Below, piece after piece: positions 17,748 through 26,181 of a stretch of 64,000 nt of DNA. The notes beneath the pieces were generated by a model that was not told the DNA's origin, ran no database searches, and saw only the letters and a list, made by a program, of their open reading frames with translations. This stretch comes from Geodermatophilus normandii (GTDB taxonomy: Bacteria > Actinomycetota > Actinomycetes > Mycobacteriales > Geodermatophilaceae): positions 496,001 through 560,000 of the forward strand of contig NZ_QGTX01000001.1 of assembly GCF_003182485.1 (NCBI RefSeq). The letters run 5' to 3'. The position numbers and the translations under genes are program-made. Numbering within the stretch: position 1 is the stretch's first letter; each line of letters opens with the position of its first letter.

Positions 17748-19178
17748 CTACCCGCGGCCCACCGGCGTCGCGTCCCGGGGGGCCCGGGCGAGCGGGGCGC
17801 GCCAGGACGAGGCCGGGACCTGCTCGGCGGCCCCCTCCTGCGACTCGTAGCCGTAGGTGTCGCCGGACCGGCGGCGGACGTGGGTGAGGACGATGCCGAC
17901 CACGCGGGCGTCGAGCCGGCGCAGCAGCGCCAGGGACGAGGTCAGCGCGGGGCGCCGGATCCGGGTGGTGTCGCCGACGACCATCGTCCCGGAGACGACG
18001 CGGGCCAGGACGGCGGAGTCGGTGACCGGCAGGAGGGGCGCGCCGTCGACGAGCACGACGTCGTGGGTCCGCTCGAGCCGGGCGAGGAGGTCGGTCATCG
18101 CCGGGGAGGCGAGCAGCTCGCTGGGGTTGGGCGGCAGCGGGCCGGTCGTCAGCACGTGCAGGCCGGCGCTGCCCCACTCCTGCAGGACGTCGTCGAGCTC
18201 CGCCTGGCCGATGAGCACGGTGGTGAGGCCGGCAGCGCCCTCGAGCCCGAAGGTGTCGGCCACGGAGGGGCGGCGGAGGTCGGCGTCGACCAGCGCGACC
18301 CGCAGGCCGGCGTCGGCGAGGGCCAGCGCCAGGTTGGCCGCGACGGTGGACTTGCCCTCGCCGGAGTGCGACGAGGTCACCAGCAGCGACAGCGGCCGGC
18401 CCGGCTGCGCGGAGAACTGGACGGCGGTGCGCAGCGAGCGGACGGCCTCGGCGGCGGGGCTGCGCGGGGCGGTGAGGACGACGAGGTCGCGGCTGTGGTC
18501 CCGCCCCGGCGGGGTGTCCAGCGCGGCCAGCAGCGGCAGGTCGGTCACGCGGGACAGGTCCTCGGGCCGGCGGACACGGGTGTCGGTGAGGTCGCGGGCC
18601 AGCCCGGCGGCGATGCCCAGCACCAGCCCGGCGAGCAGGCCGATCGCGAGGTTCAGCGTGGTCCGCGGCGCGCTCGGGGCGGTCGGTGCCACGGCCGGCG
18701 ACACGGTGGTGCCCCGGACCGTCGGCTGGCCCTCGGCGGTGGCCGGCGCGAGGTCGGCCACCGTCTCCACGAGCTGCTCGGTGACGGCGTTGGTCAGCTC
18801 GGCGGCGCGCTGCGGGGAGGCGTCGGAGACGCGGACCTGCAGCACCACGGTCCCGGCCATGACCTCGGTGGAGACGCGGCCGGCCAGGCGGCGGGCGGTC
18901 GTGTCCAGCCCCAGCTCGTCGATGACCGGGTCGAGCACGGTCGGCGTGGTGGCCAGCATCGCGTAGGAGGCGACCTGGTTCTGCGCGAACGCCGAGCCCT
19001 GGACGAGGTCGTCGGCGGAGTCGCCGAAGCTCAGCGAGAAGAACACGCTGCTGCTGGCCTCGTAGGACCTCGGCGTGGTCAGCGAGGCGGCGCCGGCCAC
19101 GGCCAGGCCGACCAGCGCGCCGGCGACCACCCACCGCCAGCGGCGGCGCAGCATCTGCAGGAACTCGTGCAGGTCCAT
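17748..19178 (-). CDS. polysaccharide co-polymerase / BY-kinase (Wzz-Wzc fusion)
   Basis: 476 residues. The Wzz domain has membrane segments near 18-36 and 177-197 around an extracytoplasmic part with PTVLDPVIDELGL. The cytoplasmic kinase has Walker A SGEGKST, Walker A' VALVDADLRRPS and a Walker B-like VVLVDGAPLL. The ATG follows GGGGAGAGTT. The family sets chain length and drives assembly of polysaccharide through tyrosine autophosphorylation. The C-terminus has only two nearby tyrosines (YGYES) rather than the tyrosine cluster usual in proteobacterial and firmicute kinases. Confidence 0.92.
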   Translation of the reverse strand: MDLHEFLQMLRRRWRWVVAGALVGLAVAGAASLTTPRSYEASSSVFFSLSFGDSADDLVQGSAFAQNQVASYAMLATTPTVLDPVIDELGLDTTARRLAGRVSTEVMAGTVVLQVRVSDASPQRAAELTNAVTEQLVETVADLAPATAEGQPTVRGTTVSPAVAPTAPSAPRTTLNLAIGLLAGLVLGIAAGLARDLTDTRVRRPEDLSRVTDLPLLAALDTPPGRDHSRDLVVLTAPRSPAAEAVRSLRTAVQFSAQPGRPLSLLVTSSHSGEGKSTVAANLALALADAGLRVALVDADLRRPSVADTFGLEGAAGLTTVLIGQAELDDVLQEWGSAGLHVLTTGPLPPNPSELLASPAMTDLLARLERTHDVVLVDGAPLLPVTDSAVLARVVSGTMVVGDTTRIRRPALTSSLALLRRLDARVVGIVLTHVRRRSGDTYGYESQEGAAEQVPASSWRAPLARAPRDATPVGRG

Positions 19179-19436
19179 CAACTCTCCCCGTGCGTGCGCA
19201 CACCGATCGGCCGGGCCCCGCGGGTCGTCGGCGGTGCCGGTGCGGTGACCAGCGGTCACCTCCGGCGCAAGGTACCGAGACGGGACCGGCCCGGGACCCC
19301 GTCGGGACCAGGGGTGACCCGAACGGGTTGCCCCCGCCGTCCCCCCGGGCCGGCGGGGAGGACGGCCTGCCACTTCCGGGTGGGAGCGTCCCGCGCCGCG
19401 GCCGCACGGCACGGCGGCGGCCGCACACTCCCTCCC
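19179..19436. promoter_or_regulatory. divergent intergenic region with ACCCGTTCGGGT palindrome
   Basis: 258 bases between the BY-kinase gene (-) and the ligase-like gene (+), expected to hold both promoters. A palindrome reading ACCCGAACGGGT lies near 19317 on the + strand. It resembles elements upstream of 15682 and 35295. Confidence 0.4.
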
Positions 19437-20714
19437 GTGGAGAGCGGGGACGGCGACGAGCGCCGGGCTGGGGCCGACGGCGACGTCCGGAGCGGCCCGC
19501 TGCTGACGCGGCCGGGGACGGTGCTGCTCGCCGTGGTGGCGGCCTGGACCGCCGTCCCCTCGGTCGTGGCCCCGCCGAAGCTCACCTGGGGACTGCTGGC
19601 GCTGCTCCTCGGCGCCGTGGCCGTGGTCCTGCTCCGGCACGCGCGCGGGATGCGCTGGACCACCCCGGTGACGCTCCTGACGGTGGTCCTGCTCTGCGCC
19701 ACCGTGTCCGCCGTCCGCTCCGCCGCCGTCGACGAGCTGGTCACCGCGACGCTCACGGCGGCGCTGCTCGTCGGGTGCGCCCTGCTGGCCGTCAACTGCG
19801 GCCCCGGTGACGTGCGGCTGCTCACCCGCGGCCTGGTGCTGCTCGCGCTGGCCGAGCTGGCGGTGGCCCTCGCCAGTGCCCTGCTCGGCGTGCCCGCCCC
19901 GTGGGGCTACCTCGGCATCGCCGGGACGACGTTCGAGGTCAACGACCTGGTCCCGGCGCTGGGCGGCCGGTCCACGGGCTCGATGGCCCACCCCATCCCC
20001 TTCGGCACCCTCATGGCCCTCGCGGCCGCCCTGTGCCTCACCTCGGTGACCCGCTGGCCGTTGCTCGTCCGCACGGTCGCGGGGGCGGCGGCCTGCTACG
20101 GCCTGGCCCTGTCGGGGAGCCGGAGCGCCGCCCTGGTCCTCTGCACCGCCGCCGTGGTCACCGTCCTCACCCCGCGGGCGCTGCGCATCGGCGCGGCCGC
20201 CCGCGTGGGCGTGGTGCTCGTCCTCGCCGCGGCGGTCCTGGCCCTGCAGGACGCCCGCCTGTCCGCCGTCACCAGCCTGCAGGGCACCGGCTCGCTGACG
20301 CACCGGCTCGGTGCGCTGGACGCCCTCACCCGGCTGCTGGGCCGCCCGCCGGCGGAGACGCTGCTCGGCAGCGGCACCGGGTCGCTGGACGACCTGTTCG
20401 CCGCCGGCCTCCTGCAGCGCGACGGCTTCCTCACCGTCGACAACCAGCTCGTGACCACCTTCGCCCTGTCCGGGCTGGTCGGGCTCGCCGCGCTGCTCGG
20501 GATGGTCGCCGTCGGCCTGCTGCGCGGCGTCCCCGGGGTCCGCCCGGCGGCGCTCCTCCTCGTCGGCATGGTGATGTCGTTCGACCTGCTGGAGTGGACC
20601 GCCACGGCGGTGCTGTTCGTGGTGCTCGTGCTGCTCGGCTCGGCCCGCCGCCCGGCCGCCGCACCGCTCCTGGACGACGCCCTCCCCGCACCGGCCGCGG
20701 CGGTGCGGCCGTGA
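19437..20714 (+). CDS. O-antigen ligase / polymerase-like membrane protein
   Basis: About 425 residues, mostly hydrophobic with about ten to twelve membrane segments. Motifs typical of the O-antigen ligase/Wzy family are present: GRSTGSMAHPIPFGTLMALA, LALSGSRSAAL and a late VDNQLVTTFALSGLVGL. The GTG start at 19437 is the first sensible start but has no strong ribosome-binding site. It is followed by a flippase through a GTGA overlap. It probably polymerises or ligates lipid-linked repeats outside the membrane. Confidence 0.82.
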   Translation: MESGDGDERRAGADGDVRSGPLLTRPGTVLLAVVAAWTAVPSVVAPPKLTWGLLALLLGAVAVVLLRHARGMRWTTPVTLLTVVLLCATVSAVRSAAVDELVTATLTAALLVGCALLAVNCGPGDVRLLTRGLVLLALAELAVALASALLGVPAPWGYLGIAGTTFEVNDLVPALGGRSTGSMAHPIPFGTLMALAAALCLTSVTRWPLLVRTVAGAAACYGLALSGSRSAALVLCTAAVVTVLTPRALRIGAAARVGVVLVLAAAVLALQDARLSAVTSLQGTGSLTHRLGALDALTRLLGRPPAETLLGSGTGSLDDLFAAGLLQRDGFLTVDNQLVTTFALSGLVGLAALLGMVAVGLLRGVPGVRPAALLLVGMVMSFDLLEWTATAVLFVVLVLLGSARRPAAAPLLDDALPAPAAAVRP

Positions 20715-22183
20715 CCGCGACCGAGGCCCCGCGCCCGCCCGGGGCGCAGCCGCGCGCCGCCCGGGCCGCCGGGGTGACGCTGGTGGGGCAGGCGCTGCGC
20801 ATCGTCGTGCAGTTCGGCTCGATCCTGCTGCTGGCCCGGCTCCTGCTGCCGGAGGACTACGGCCTGCTGGCGATCGTGCTCGTCGTCGTCGGCATCGGGG
20901 AGATCGTCCGCGACTTCGGCCTGAGCACCGCGGCGATCCGCGCGCCCGAGCTGTCGGAGGACACCCGCGACGCGCTGTTCTGGATCAACACCGCGATCGG
21001 CGCCGTGCTGTGCGTCGTCGTCGTCGCGTGTTCCGGGCTGCTGGCCGACCTGTTCGACCGCCCGCCGCTGACCGCGATCGCCTGCGCGCTGGCCGGCACG
21101 TTCGTGCTCAACGGCATGGCCACCCAGTACCGGGTCACCCTGACCCGCGAGATGCGGTTCCGCTCCCTCGTCACCGCCGACGTCGTCGCCCAGACCGCCG
21201 CGGCGGCCGTGGCGATCGCCCTCGCCGCGCTGGGCACCGGGTACTGGGCGCTGGTCGCCCAGCAGCTGGTCCAGTCCGCGCTCGTGCTGGTCCTCGTCGC
21301 CGTCCCGGCGCGCTGGCTGCCTGGCCGGCCGCGCCGCACCCCCGGCCTGCGCCCGTACCTGACGCTCGGCCTGCACCTGGTGGGCACCCAGCTGGTCAAC
21401 TACGCCGGCAACAACGTCGACACCGTCACCATCGGCCTGCGCTTCGACGCCGCGGCCCTGGGGCTCTACAACCGCGGCTTCCAGTTGCTGATGACCCCGC
21501 TCAACCAGCTGCGCTCCCCCGCCACCACGGTCGCCCTGCCGGTGCTGTCCCGGCTGCAGGACGACCGCGAGCGCTTCGACGAGTACCTGCGGCGCGGGCA
21601 GCTCGCCCTCGGCTTCCCCATCGTGGTCTCCCTCGGCGTGGTCGCGGGCGCGGCCGGGCCGCTGGTCGAGCTGCTGCTCGGTCCGCGCTGGTCGGGCGTG
21701 ACGCCGATCCTCGCGCTGCTGGCCGTGGCCGCGGCGTCGCAGACGCTGGCCTTCGTCGGACTGTGGACCTACCTGTCGCGCGGCCTGGGCGCCGCGCTGT
21801 TCCGCTACACCGTGGGCACCTCGGTCCTGCGCCTGGTCTGCGTCCTGACCGGCAGCGCCTGGGGCGTCGTCGGGGTGGCCGCCGGCTACGCGCTGGCCGC
21901 CTGCCTCGAGTGGCCGCTGTCGCTGTGGTGGCTCTCGCGGATCACCGACTTCCCGGGGCGGACGCTGATGGCCGGCGCGCTGCGGGTCCTCGCCTGCGCG
22001 GTCCCGGCCGGGCTGGCCGCCTGGCTGGTCGCGCAGGCCGCCGCCCTGCCCACCGCGGTCACCCTGCTGCTCGCCGTCCTGGCCGGCGCCGCGGTCGTGG
22101 CCCTGGCGGCCGCCGTCTCCCGCACGGTCCGGGCCGACCTCGCCGGCGTGCTCGCCTTCGGCCGCTCGATGGTCCGGCGGTGA
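20711..22183 (+). CDS. Wzx-type polysaccharide flippase
   Basis: 490 residues with about fourteen membrane segments, matching the polysaccharide-export MATE-like flippase family (LLLPEDYGLLAIVLVVVGIGE near the N-terminus, NNVDTVTIGLRFDAAALGLY mid-protein). The family moves undecaprenyl-linked glycan units across the membrane. The GTG start overlaps the stop of the ligase-like gene, and the stop overlaps a possible GTG start of the next glycosyltransferase, giving a compact three-gene unit. Confidence 0.9.
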   Translation: MTATEAPRPPGAQPRAARAAGVTLVGQALRIVVQFGSILLLARLLLPEDYGLLAIVLVVVGIGEIVRDFGLSTAAIRAPELSEDTRDALFWINTAIGAVLCVVVVACSGLLADLFDRPPLTAIACALAGTFVLNGMATQYRVTLTREMRFRSLVTADVVAQTAAAAVAIALAALGTGYWALVAQQLVQSALVLVLVAVPARWLPGRPRRTPGLRPYLTLGLHLVGTQLVNYAGNNVDTVTIGLRFDAAALGLYNRGFQLLMTPLNQLRSPATTVALPVLSRLQDDRERFDEYLRRGQLALGFPIVVSLGVVAGAAGPLVELLLGPRWSGVTPILALLAVAAASQTLAFVGLWTYLSRGLGAALFRYTVGTSVLRLVCVLTGSAWGVVGVAAGYALAACLEWPLSLWWLSRITDFPGRTLMAGALRVLACAVPAGLAAWLVAQAAALPTAVTLLLAVLAGAAVVALAAAVSRTVRADLAGVLAFGRSMVRR

Positions 22184-22239
22184 CCACCGCGCCGGCGGCC
22201 CCGACCGTCCCGAACCCGATCCAGGAGGACCCCGCGGCC

Positions 22240-23274
22240 ATGAGTGCCGACGTCCCGGCGGCAGCGCCCCGGCCGTTCACCGTCCTGCAGTCCTTCCCGG
22301 AGCCGCGGGAGACCACGAACCCCTACGTCGTGATGCTGCGGGAGGCGCTGGACGCCGTCCCGGGCACGCGGGTGCTGACCTTCTCCTGGCGGCGGGCCCT
22401 GACCGCGCACTACGACGCCTTCCACGCGCACTGGCCGGAGATCCTCGTCGACGGCAACGGCCCGGTGAAGAAGGCCGTCCGCCAGGGCCTGTTCGTGCTC
22501 CTCCTGCTCCGGCTGCGGGCCACGCGCACGCCGCTGGTCCGCACGGTGCACAACCTCGAGCTGCCCGAGGGCATCTCGCGGCGCGAGCGGGTGCTGCTGC
22601 GGTGGGCCGAGCGCGCGACGGCGTCGCGGATCCGGATCAACGAGAGCACCGACCTGGACGCCGGCACGCCGGTGGAGACGATCGTGCACGGCCACTACCG
22701 CGACTGGTACGCCCCGCACCCGCGCCGGGAGCGCCGTCCCGGCCGCCTGGCCTTCGTCGGCCAGGTGCGCCGCTACAAGGGCGTCGACGCGCTGGTGGAC
22801 GCCTTCGCCGAGACCCGCGACGAGGAGCTGAGCCTGCGGATCGCCGGCCGGCCGACGTCGGAGGAGCTGGCCGCGCGCCTGCGGGAGGCCGCCGCGGCCG
22901 ACCCCCGGATCAGCCTGTCCCTGCGCTTCCTCCCCGACGCCGACCTGGTCGCCGAGGTCTCCGAGGCCGAGCTCGTCGTGCTGCCCTACCGGGAGATGCA
23001 CAACTCCGGCGGGGCGCTGGCCGCGCTGTCCCTCGACACCCCGGTCCTCGTGCCGGACAACGCGGTCAACCGCCGGCTGGCCGAGGAGGTCGGCGACGGC
23101 TGGGTGCACACGTACACGCCGCCGCTGACCGGCGACGACCTGACCGGGACGCTGGCCCGGCTGCGCGCCACTCCCCCGGCGGCCGCGCCGGACCTCTCCC
23201 GGCGCGAGTGGGCCGAGGCCGGGCGGGCGCACCTGGCCGCCTACCGGCGGGCGCGGGCGGCGCTGCGCCGCTGA
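22240..23274 (+). CDS. GT-B glycosyltransferase
   Basis: 344 residues from the ATG. YDAFHAHWPEIL and RTVHNLELPEG lie in the acceptor half; LAFVGQVRRYKGVDALVDAF and LPYREMHNSGGALAALS lie in the donor half. The overall wording resembles GumI/AceC-like mannosyltransferases, a weak comparison. The ATG at 22240 is preceded by AGGAGG at a rather long spacing. A GTG at 22180 that overlaps the flippase stop gives a 20-residue longer form and cannot be excluded. Confidence 0.85.
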   Translation: MSADVPAAAPRPFTVLQSFPEPRETTNPYVVMLREALDAVPGTRVLTFSWRRALTAHYDAFHAHWPEILVDGNGPVKKAVRQGLFVLLLLRLRATRTPLVRTVHNLELPEGISRRERVLLRWAERATASRIRINESTDLDAGTPVETIVHGHYRDWYAPHPRRERRPGRLAFVGQVRRYKGVDALVDAFAETRDEELSLRIAGRPTSEELAARLREAAAADPRISLSLRFLPDADLVAEVSEAELVVLPYREMHNSGGALAALSLDTPVLVPDNAVNRRLAEEVGDGWVHTYTPPLTGDDLTGTLARLRATPPAAAPDLSRREWAEAGRAHLAAYRRARAALRR

Positions 23275-23280
23275 CCGCGG

Positions 23281-23363
23281 CGCGGGACCGGCGGCGCGGG
23301 ACCGGCCGCGCGGGACCGGCGGCGCGGGACCGGCCGCGCGGGACCGGCCGCGCGGGACCGAGG
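23281..23363. repeat. 14-bp tandem repeat, six copies, in convergent gap
   Basis: Six consecutive units of CGCGGGACCGGCSG at 14-bp spacing (the last one is diverged and one base short) fill the gap between the convergent glycosyltransferase and deacetylase genes. CGGCCG-type junctions could fold into stacked hairpins, so the array may also act as a terminator. It is a likely length-variable locus. Confidence 0.85.
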
Positions 23364-23375
23364 CCTCCCCCGGCC

Positions 23376-24131
23376 TCAGCGGACGAAGCGGGCCTCGCGG
23401 ACGGCGGTGCCCCCGGCCAGCACCTCGCCGAGCGAGCGGGCCCGCAGCCCGTCGGCGGCGTAGCCGGCCAGGACCTCGGTGACGAGCCGGCCCTTGTCGA
23501 GGACCGGGGCCGGCCCGTCGGCGGCGCCGTCCTCGGGCCCGGCGAAGCCGTCGTGCGCCAGCACGATCGCGCCGCGGTGCAGCCCCTCACGTGACTTGGC
23601 CAGGCGCCGCTCGTGCGGCACGTCCCGCCAGTCCCAGGTGGTCGGGCCCCACAGCACGGGGGTCAGCCCGGCGCCGGTGACGGCCCGCCAGGTGCGCGGG
23701 GTCTGCCGCCCGTTCGGCGGGCGGTGCCAGCGCACGGTGCGGCCCAGGGCGTCCTCGAGCTCGGCGCGGCCGGCCCGGAGCACCGGCCCGACCTCGTGCG
23801 GCGGGAGCGTCGGCAGCGGGCGGTGGTCCACGCCGTGCAGCGCCACCTCGTGGCCGGCCGCGACCACCTCCTCGAACAGCGCGCGGTGGCGGCGCACCCG
23901 GGTCATCAGCACGAAGAAGGTGGCGGTGGCGCCGGCGTCGGCCAGCGCGGCGAGCACGCGGTCGGTGCCGCCGGGCTCCGGGCCGTCGTCGAAGGTCAGG
24001 GCCACCGACGGCGCCGTCGTCCGGACCGACACCACCGACCCGGCCACGGTCCCGGCGGCCCGGCGCGCGGCGGTCAGCGCGGCGCGGCGGCCGGCCCGGT
24101 AGACCCGCGCGGCGGGCGGGGTGCCGGTCAT
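23376..24131 (-). CDS. polysaccharide deacetylase family protein (second copy)
   Basis: 251 residues. NodB motifs are LTFDDGPEPGG, EVALHGVDHRPL (metal-binding His pair), RPPNGRQTP and ILAHDGF-like VLAHDGFAG. An N-terminal Ala/Arg-rich segment may be a weak membrane anchor. It differs from the deacetylase at 14124 and is closer to the chitooligosaccharide-deacetylase type. The ATG overlaps the stop of the upstream glycosyltransferase (ATGA). It is expected to remove acetyl groups from the glycan. Confidence 0.88.
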   Translation of the reverse strand: MTGTPPAARVYRAGRRAALTAARRAAGTVAGSVVSVRTTAPSVALTFDDGPEPGGTDRVLAALADAGATATFFVLMTRVRRHRALFEEVVAAGHEVALHGVDHRPLPTLPPHEVGPVLRAGRAELEDALGRTVRWHRPPNGRQTPRTWRAVTGAGLTPVLWGPTTWDWRDVPHERRLAKSREGLHRGAIVLAHDGFAGPEDGAADGPAPVLDKGRLVTEVLAGYAADGLRARSLGEVLAGGTAVREARFVR

Positions 24132-25153
24132 CGGGGGGTGACCCGGCCCAGGCGCCACCGGCGCCCGTCCCGGGCGTACTCCTCGTAGACGACGCCGAGC
24201 GCGCCGCCGAGCATGCCGAGACCGCGGAAGAGCGCACGGGCGCCGCGGGCCTGGTGCCGCGCCGAGCCGGTGAGGCGGCCGAGTGCCCAGCGGACCCCTC
24301 CACCGCCGAGGCGGAGCAGCCCGCGCAGCACGCCCCGGGCCCGGATCCGCAGCCGGGCCGCGGTGCCGCGAGCGAGCCGCAGCTCGGTCAGCACGGTCGC
24401 GTTGCCGTGGCTCCAGGCGCGGGTGAGGACCCAGCGGCGGGTCGTCCGCTCGGCCGGCACGCGGTCGACCGCCGCCGACTCGTCGCACCACACCATGCGC
24501 GCGCCGGCGTGCGCCAGCGAGCGGCTGAACAGGGTGTCCTCGCCGCCGGCCAGCCCCAGGGCCGACTCGAAGCGGGTGCCGGCGGCGCGGACCTGGTCGA
24601 GGTCGAGGAGCAGGTTGCCGGTGGCGGCGACGTCGATCTCGGTGCCGGTGGGCATCCGGCGGCGCACGAAGAACCGCCCGGCGAGGATCCAGGGGTCGAC
24701 CGGGCCGGGGTACTCCGCGAGGATCCGCCCCGAGACCGCGGCGGCACCGGAGTCCTCCCAGGTGGCCAGCAGGGCGCCGAGCCAGTGCTCGCAGGGCCGC
24801 TCGTCGTCGTCGATGAAGGCGAGCAGGCGGGACCCGGCCGCCTCGTCGAGCGCGCGGTTGCGCACCGCGGCGATCCCCGGCCGGGACTCGACGACGTAGC
24901 GGACGCCGGGGACGGCCGCCGCGACCTCCGCGGCCGAGCCGGCGGGGTCGTTGTCGACGACCAGCACCTCAACGGTGAACCGGCCGCCCGCGCCCACCTC
25001 GGCCACGTGGTCGAGCAGCCGCGGCAGCAGCTCGCGCAGGTCGCCCGGACGGCGGAACGTCGGGACGGCGACGGTGACCCGCACGCCGCCCGGGCCGGGC
25101 CGGCCGGGGGTCGACGGCAGGGTGGTCGACGACAACGGGGGCGTGGCGGTCAC
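24128..25153 (-). CDS. glycosyltransferase family 2
   Basis: 341 residues, GT-A fold. VTVAVPTFRRPGDLRELLP, EVLVVDNDPAG and LLAFIDDDERPCEHWL (DxD-like metal site) run in order; LGLAGGEDTLFSRSLAHAG is the acceptor-side motif. The GTG start lies 11 bases after the stop of the preceding GT2 gene. It is probably a cytoplasmic enzyme that extends the lipid-linked oligosaccharide. Donor unknown. Confidence 0.9.
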   Translation of the reverse strand: MTATPPLSSTTLPSTPGRPGPGGVRVTVAVPTFRRPGDLRELLPRLLDHVAEVGAGGRFTVEVLVVDNDPAGSAAEVAAAVPGVRYVVESRPGIAAVRNRALDEAAGSRLLAFIDDDERPCEHWLGALLATWEDSGAAAVSGRILAEYPGPVDPWILAGRFFVRRRMPTGTEIDVAATGNLLLDLDQVRAAGTRFESALGLAGGEDTLFSRSLAHAGARMVWCDESAAVDRVPAERTTRRWVLTRAWSHGNATVLTELRLARGTAARLRIRARGVLRGLLRLGGGGVRWALGRLTGSARHQARGARALFRGLGMLGGALGVVYEEYARDGRRWRLGRVTPR

Positions 25154-25164
25154 GCCTCATCCCA

Positions 25165-26181
25165 TCACCGGCGCAGCGGCGTGCGCCTCCCCCCAACGGG
25201 CTGGGAGGAGGGCCCGCGGACCAGCGCGACGAGGGCGATCCCGGCCCCCTCCAGGCTGCCCCGCACCGCCGCGAGCAGCGGCCGGGGCGAGTGCACCAGC
25301 TGGCGCCGGCCGCCGCGCAGCAGGATCTCCCAGCTGACCCACGGCGTCCGCAGCAGCCAGCCGAGCAGCTGCCGTCGGGAGAGGTTGCGCGCGGCGAACA
25401 CGAGGCGGTTGCGGCAGTTGTAGCGGTAGTAGAGGTCGGACTTGGCGTCGCCCTCCCGCTCCCCCTGGGTGCCGCCCTCGTCGTGGACGGCGACCAGGTC
25501 GCTGCGGACGACGAGGGACCCGCCGGCGGCCAGCGCGCGGTGGCTGAGGTCGACGTCCTCCCAGTAGAGGAAGTAGCCCTCGTCGTACCCGCCGAGCCGG
25601 TCGGCCATCTCCGCCGAGACCACCAGGCAGGCACCCGTCAGCCAGTCCTCGACCGGTCCGCGGGACCGGGTGGGACTGTGCCGGGCGCCCGTGCGCCCGT
25701 CGCGCAGGCCCAGGGTCGACCCCGCGAAGACCGTGGTCCCGGAGGAGTCGACGATGCGCGGGGCGAGGACCGCGAGGGGGTCGGCCAGGCTGGCCCGGCG
25801 CAGCTCCTCGAGCACCTCGGGGGTCGCCGAGGCGTCGGGGTTGAGGCAGCAGAAGGTGGCGCAGCCGAGCTCGCGGGCCCGGGCGAAGCCGGCGTTGGAC
25901 GCCGCGCCGAAACCCCGGTTGTCCGGGAGCGCCACCAGGTCCCACCCGCGCTCGGCCGCCAGCGCCGTCACGGCCGCGCGTTCGGCGTCGGTGCTGTGGT
26001 TGTCCACCACCACGACGCGGACGTGCGGGCCGAGCGCCGCGGCCGCCGCGAGGTTCCGGCGCAGCAGCGCGCTGGAGCCGTAGTTGACGACGACCAGGCC
26101 GAGGCCCCCCGGGCCGCCGCGGTCAGCGGCGGCGCGAGGGGCCTCGGTGCTCTCCGGTGACACGGGAGCAGTGTCGGTCAC
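25165..26181 (-). CDS. glycosyltransferase family 2, rhamnosyltransferase-like
   Basis: 338 residues. GLVVVNYGSSALLRRNL, VVVVDNHSTD, DNRGFGAASNAGFARA and CCLNPDAS are followed by a GGYDEGYFLYWEDVDLSHRA segment. This set is typical of GT2 rhamnosyl/galactofuranosyl transferases of the WcaA/WbbL type. The GTG start overlaps the stop of the giant PKD gene upstream (GTGA). The WbbL-like wording points to rhamnose, but only by resemblance. Confidence 0.9.
   Translation of the reverse strand: MTDTAPVSPESTEAPRAAADRGGPGGLGLVVVNYGSSALLRRNLAAAAALGPHVRVVVVDNHSTDAERAAVTALAAERGWDLVALPDNRGFGAASNAGFARARELGCATFCCLNPDASATPEVLEELRRASLADPLAVLAPRIVDSSGTTVFAGSTLGLRDGRTGARHSPTRSRGPVEDWLTGACLVVSAEMADRLGGYDEGYFLYWEDVDLSHRALAAGGSLVVRSDLVAVHDEGGTQGEREGDAKSDLYYRYNCRNRLVFAARNLSRRQLLGWLLRTPWVSWEILLRGGRRQLVHSPRPLLAAVRGSLEGAGIALVALVRGPSSQPVGGRRTPLRR

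Noticed and set aside
23281..23363. CRISPR-like array in the intergenic gap
   Set aside because: The units are 14 bases, contiguous and spacer-free.
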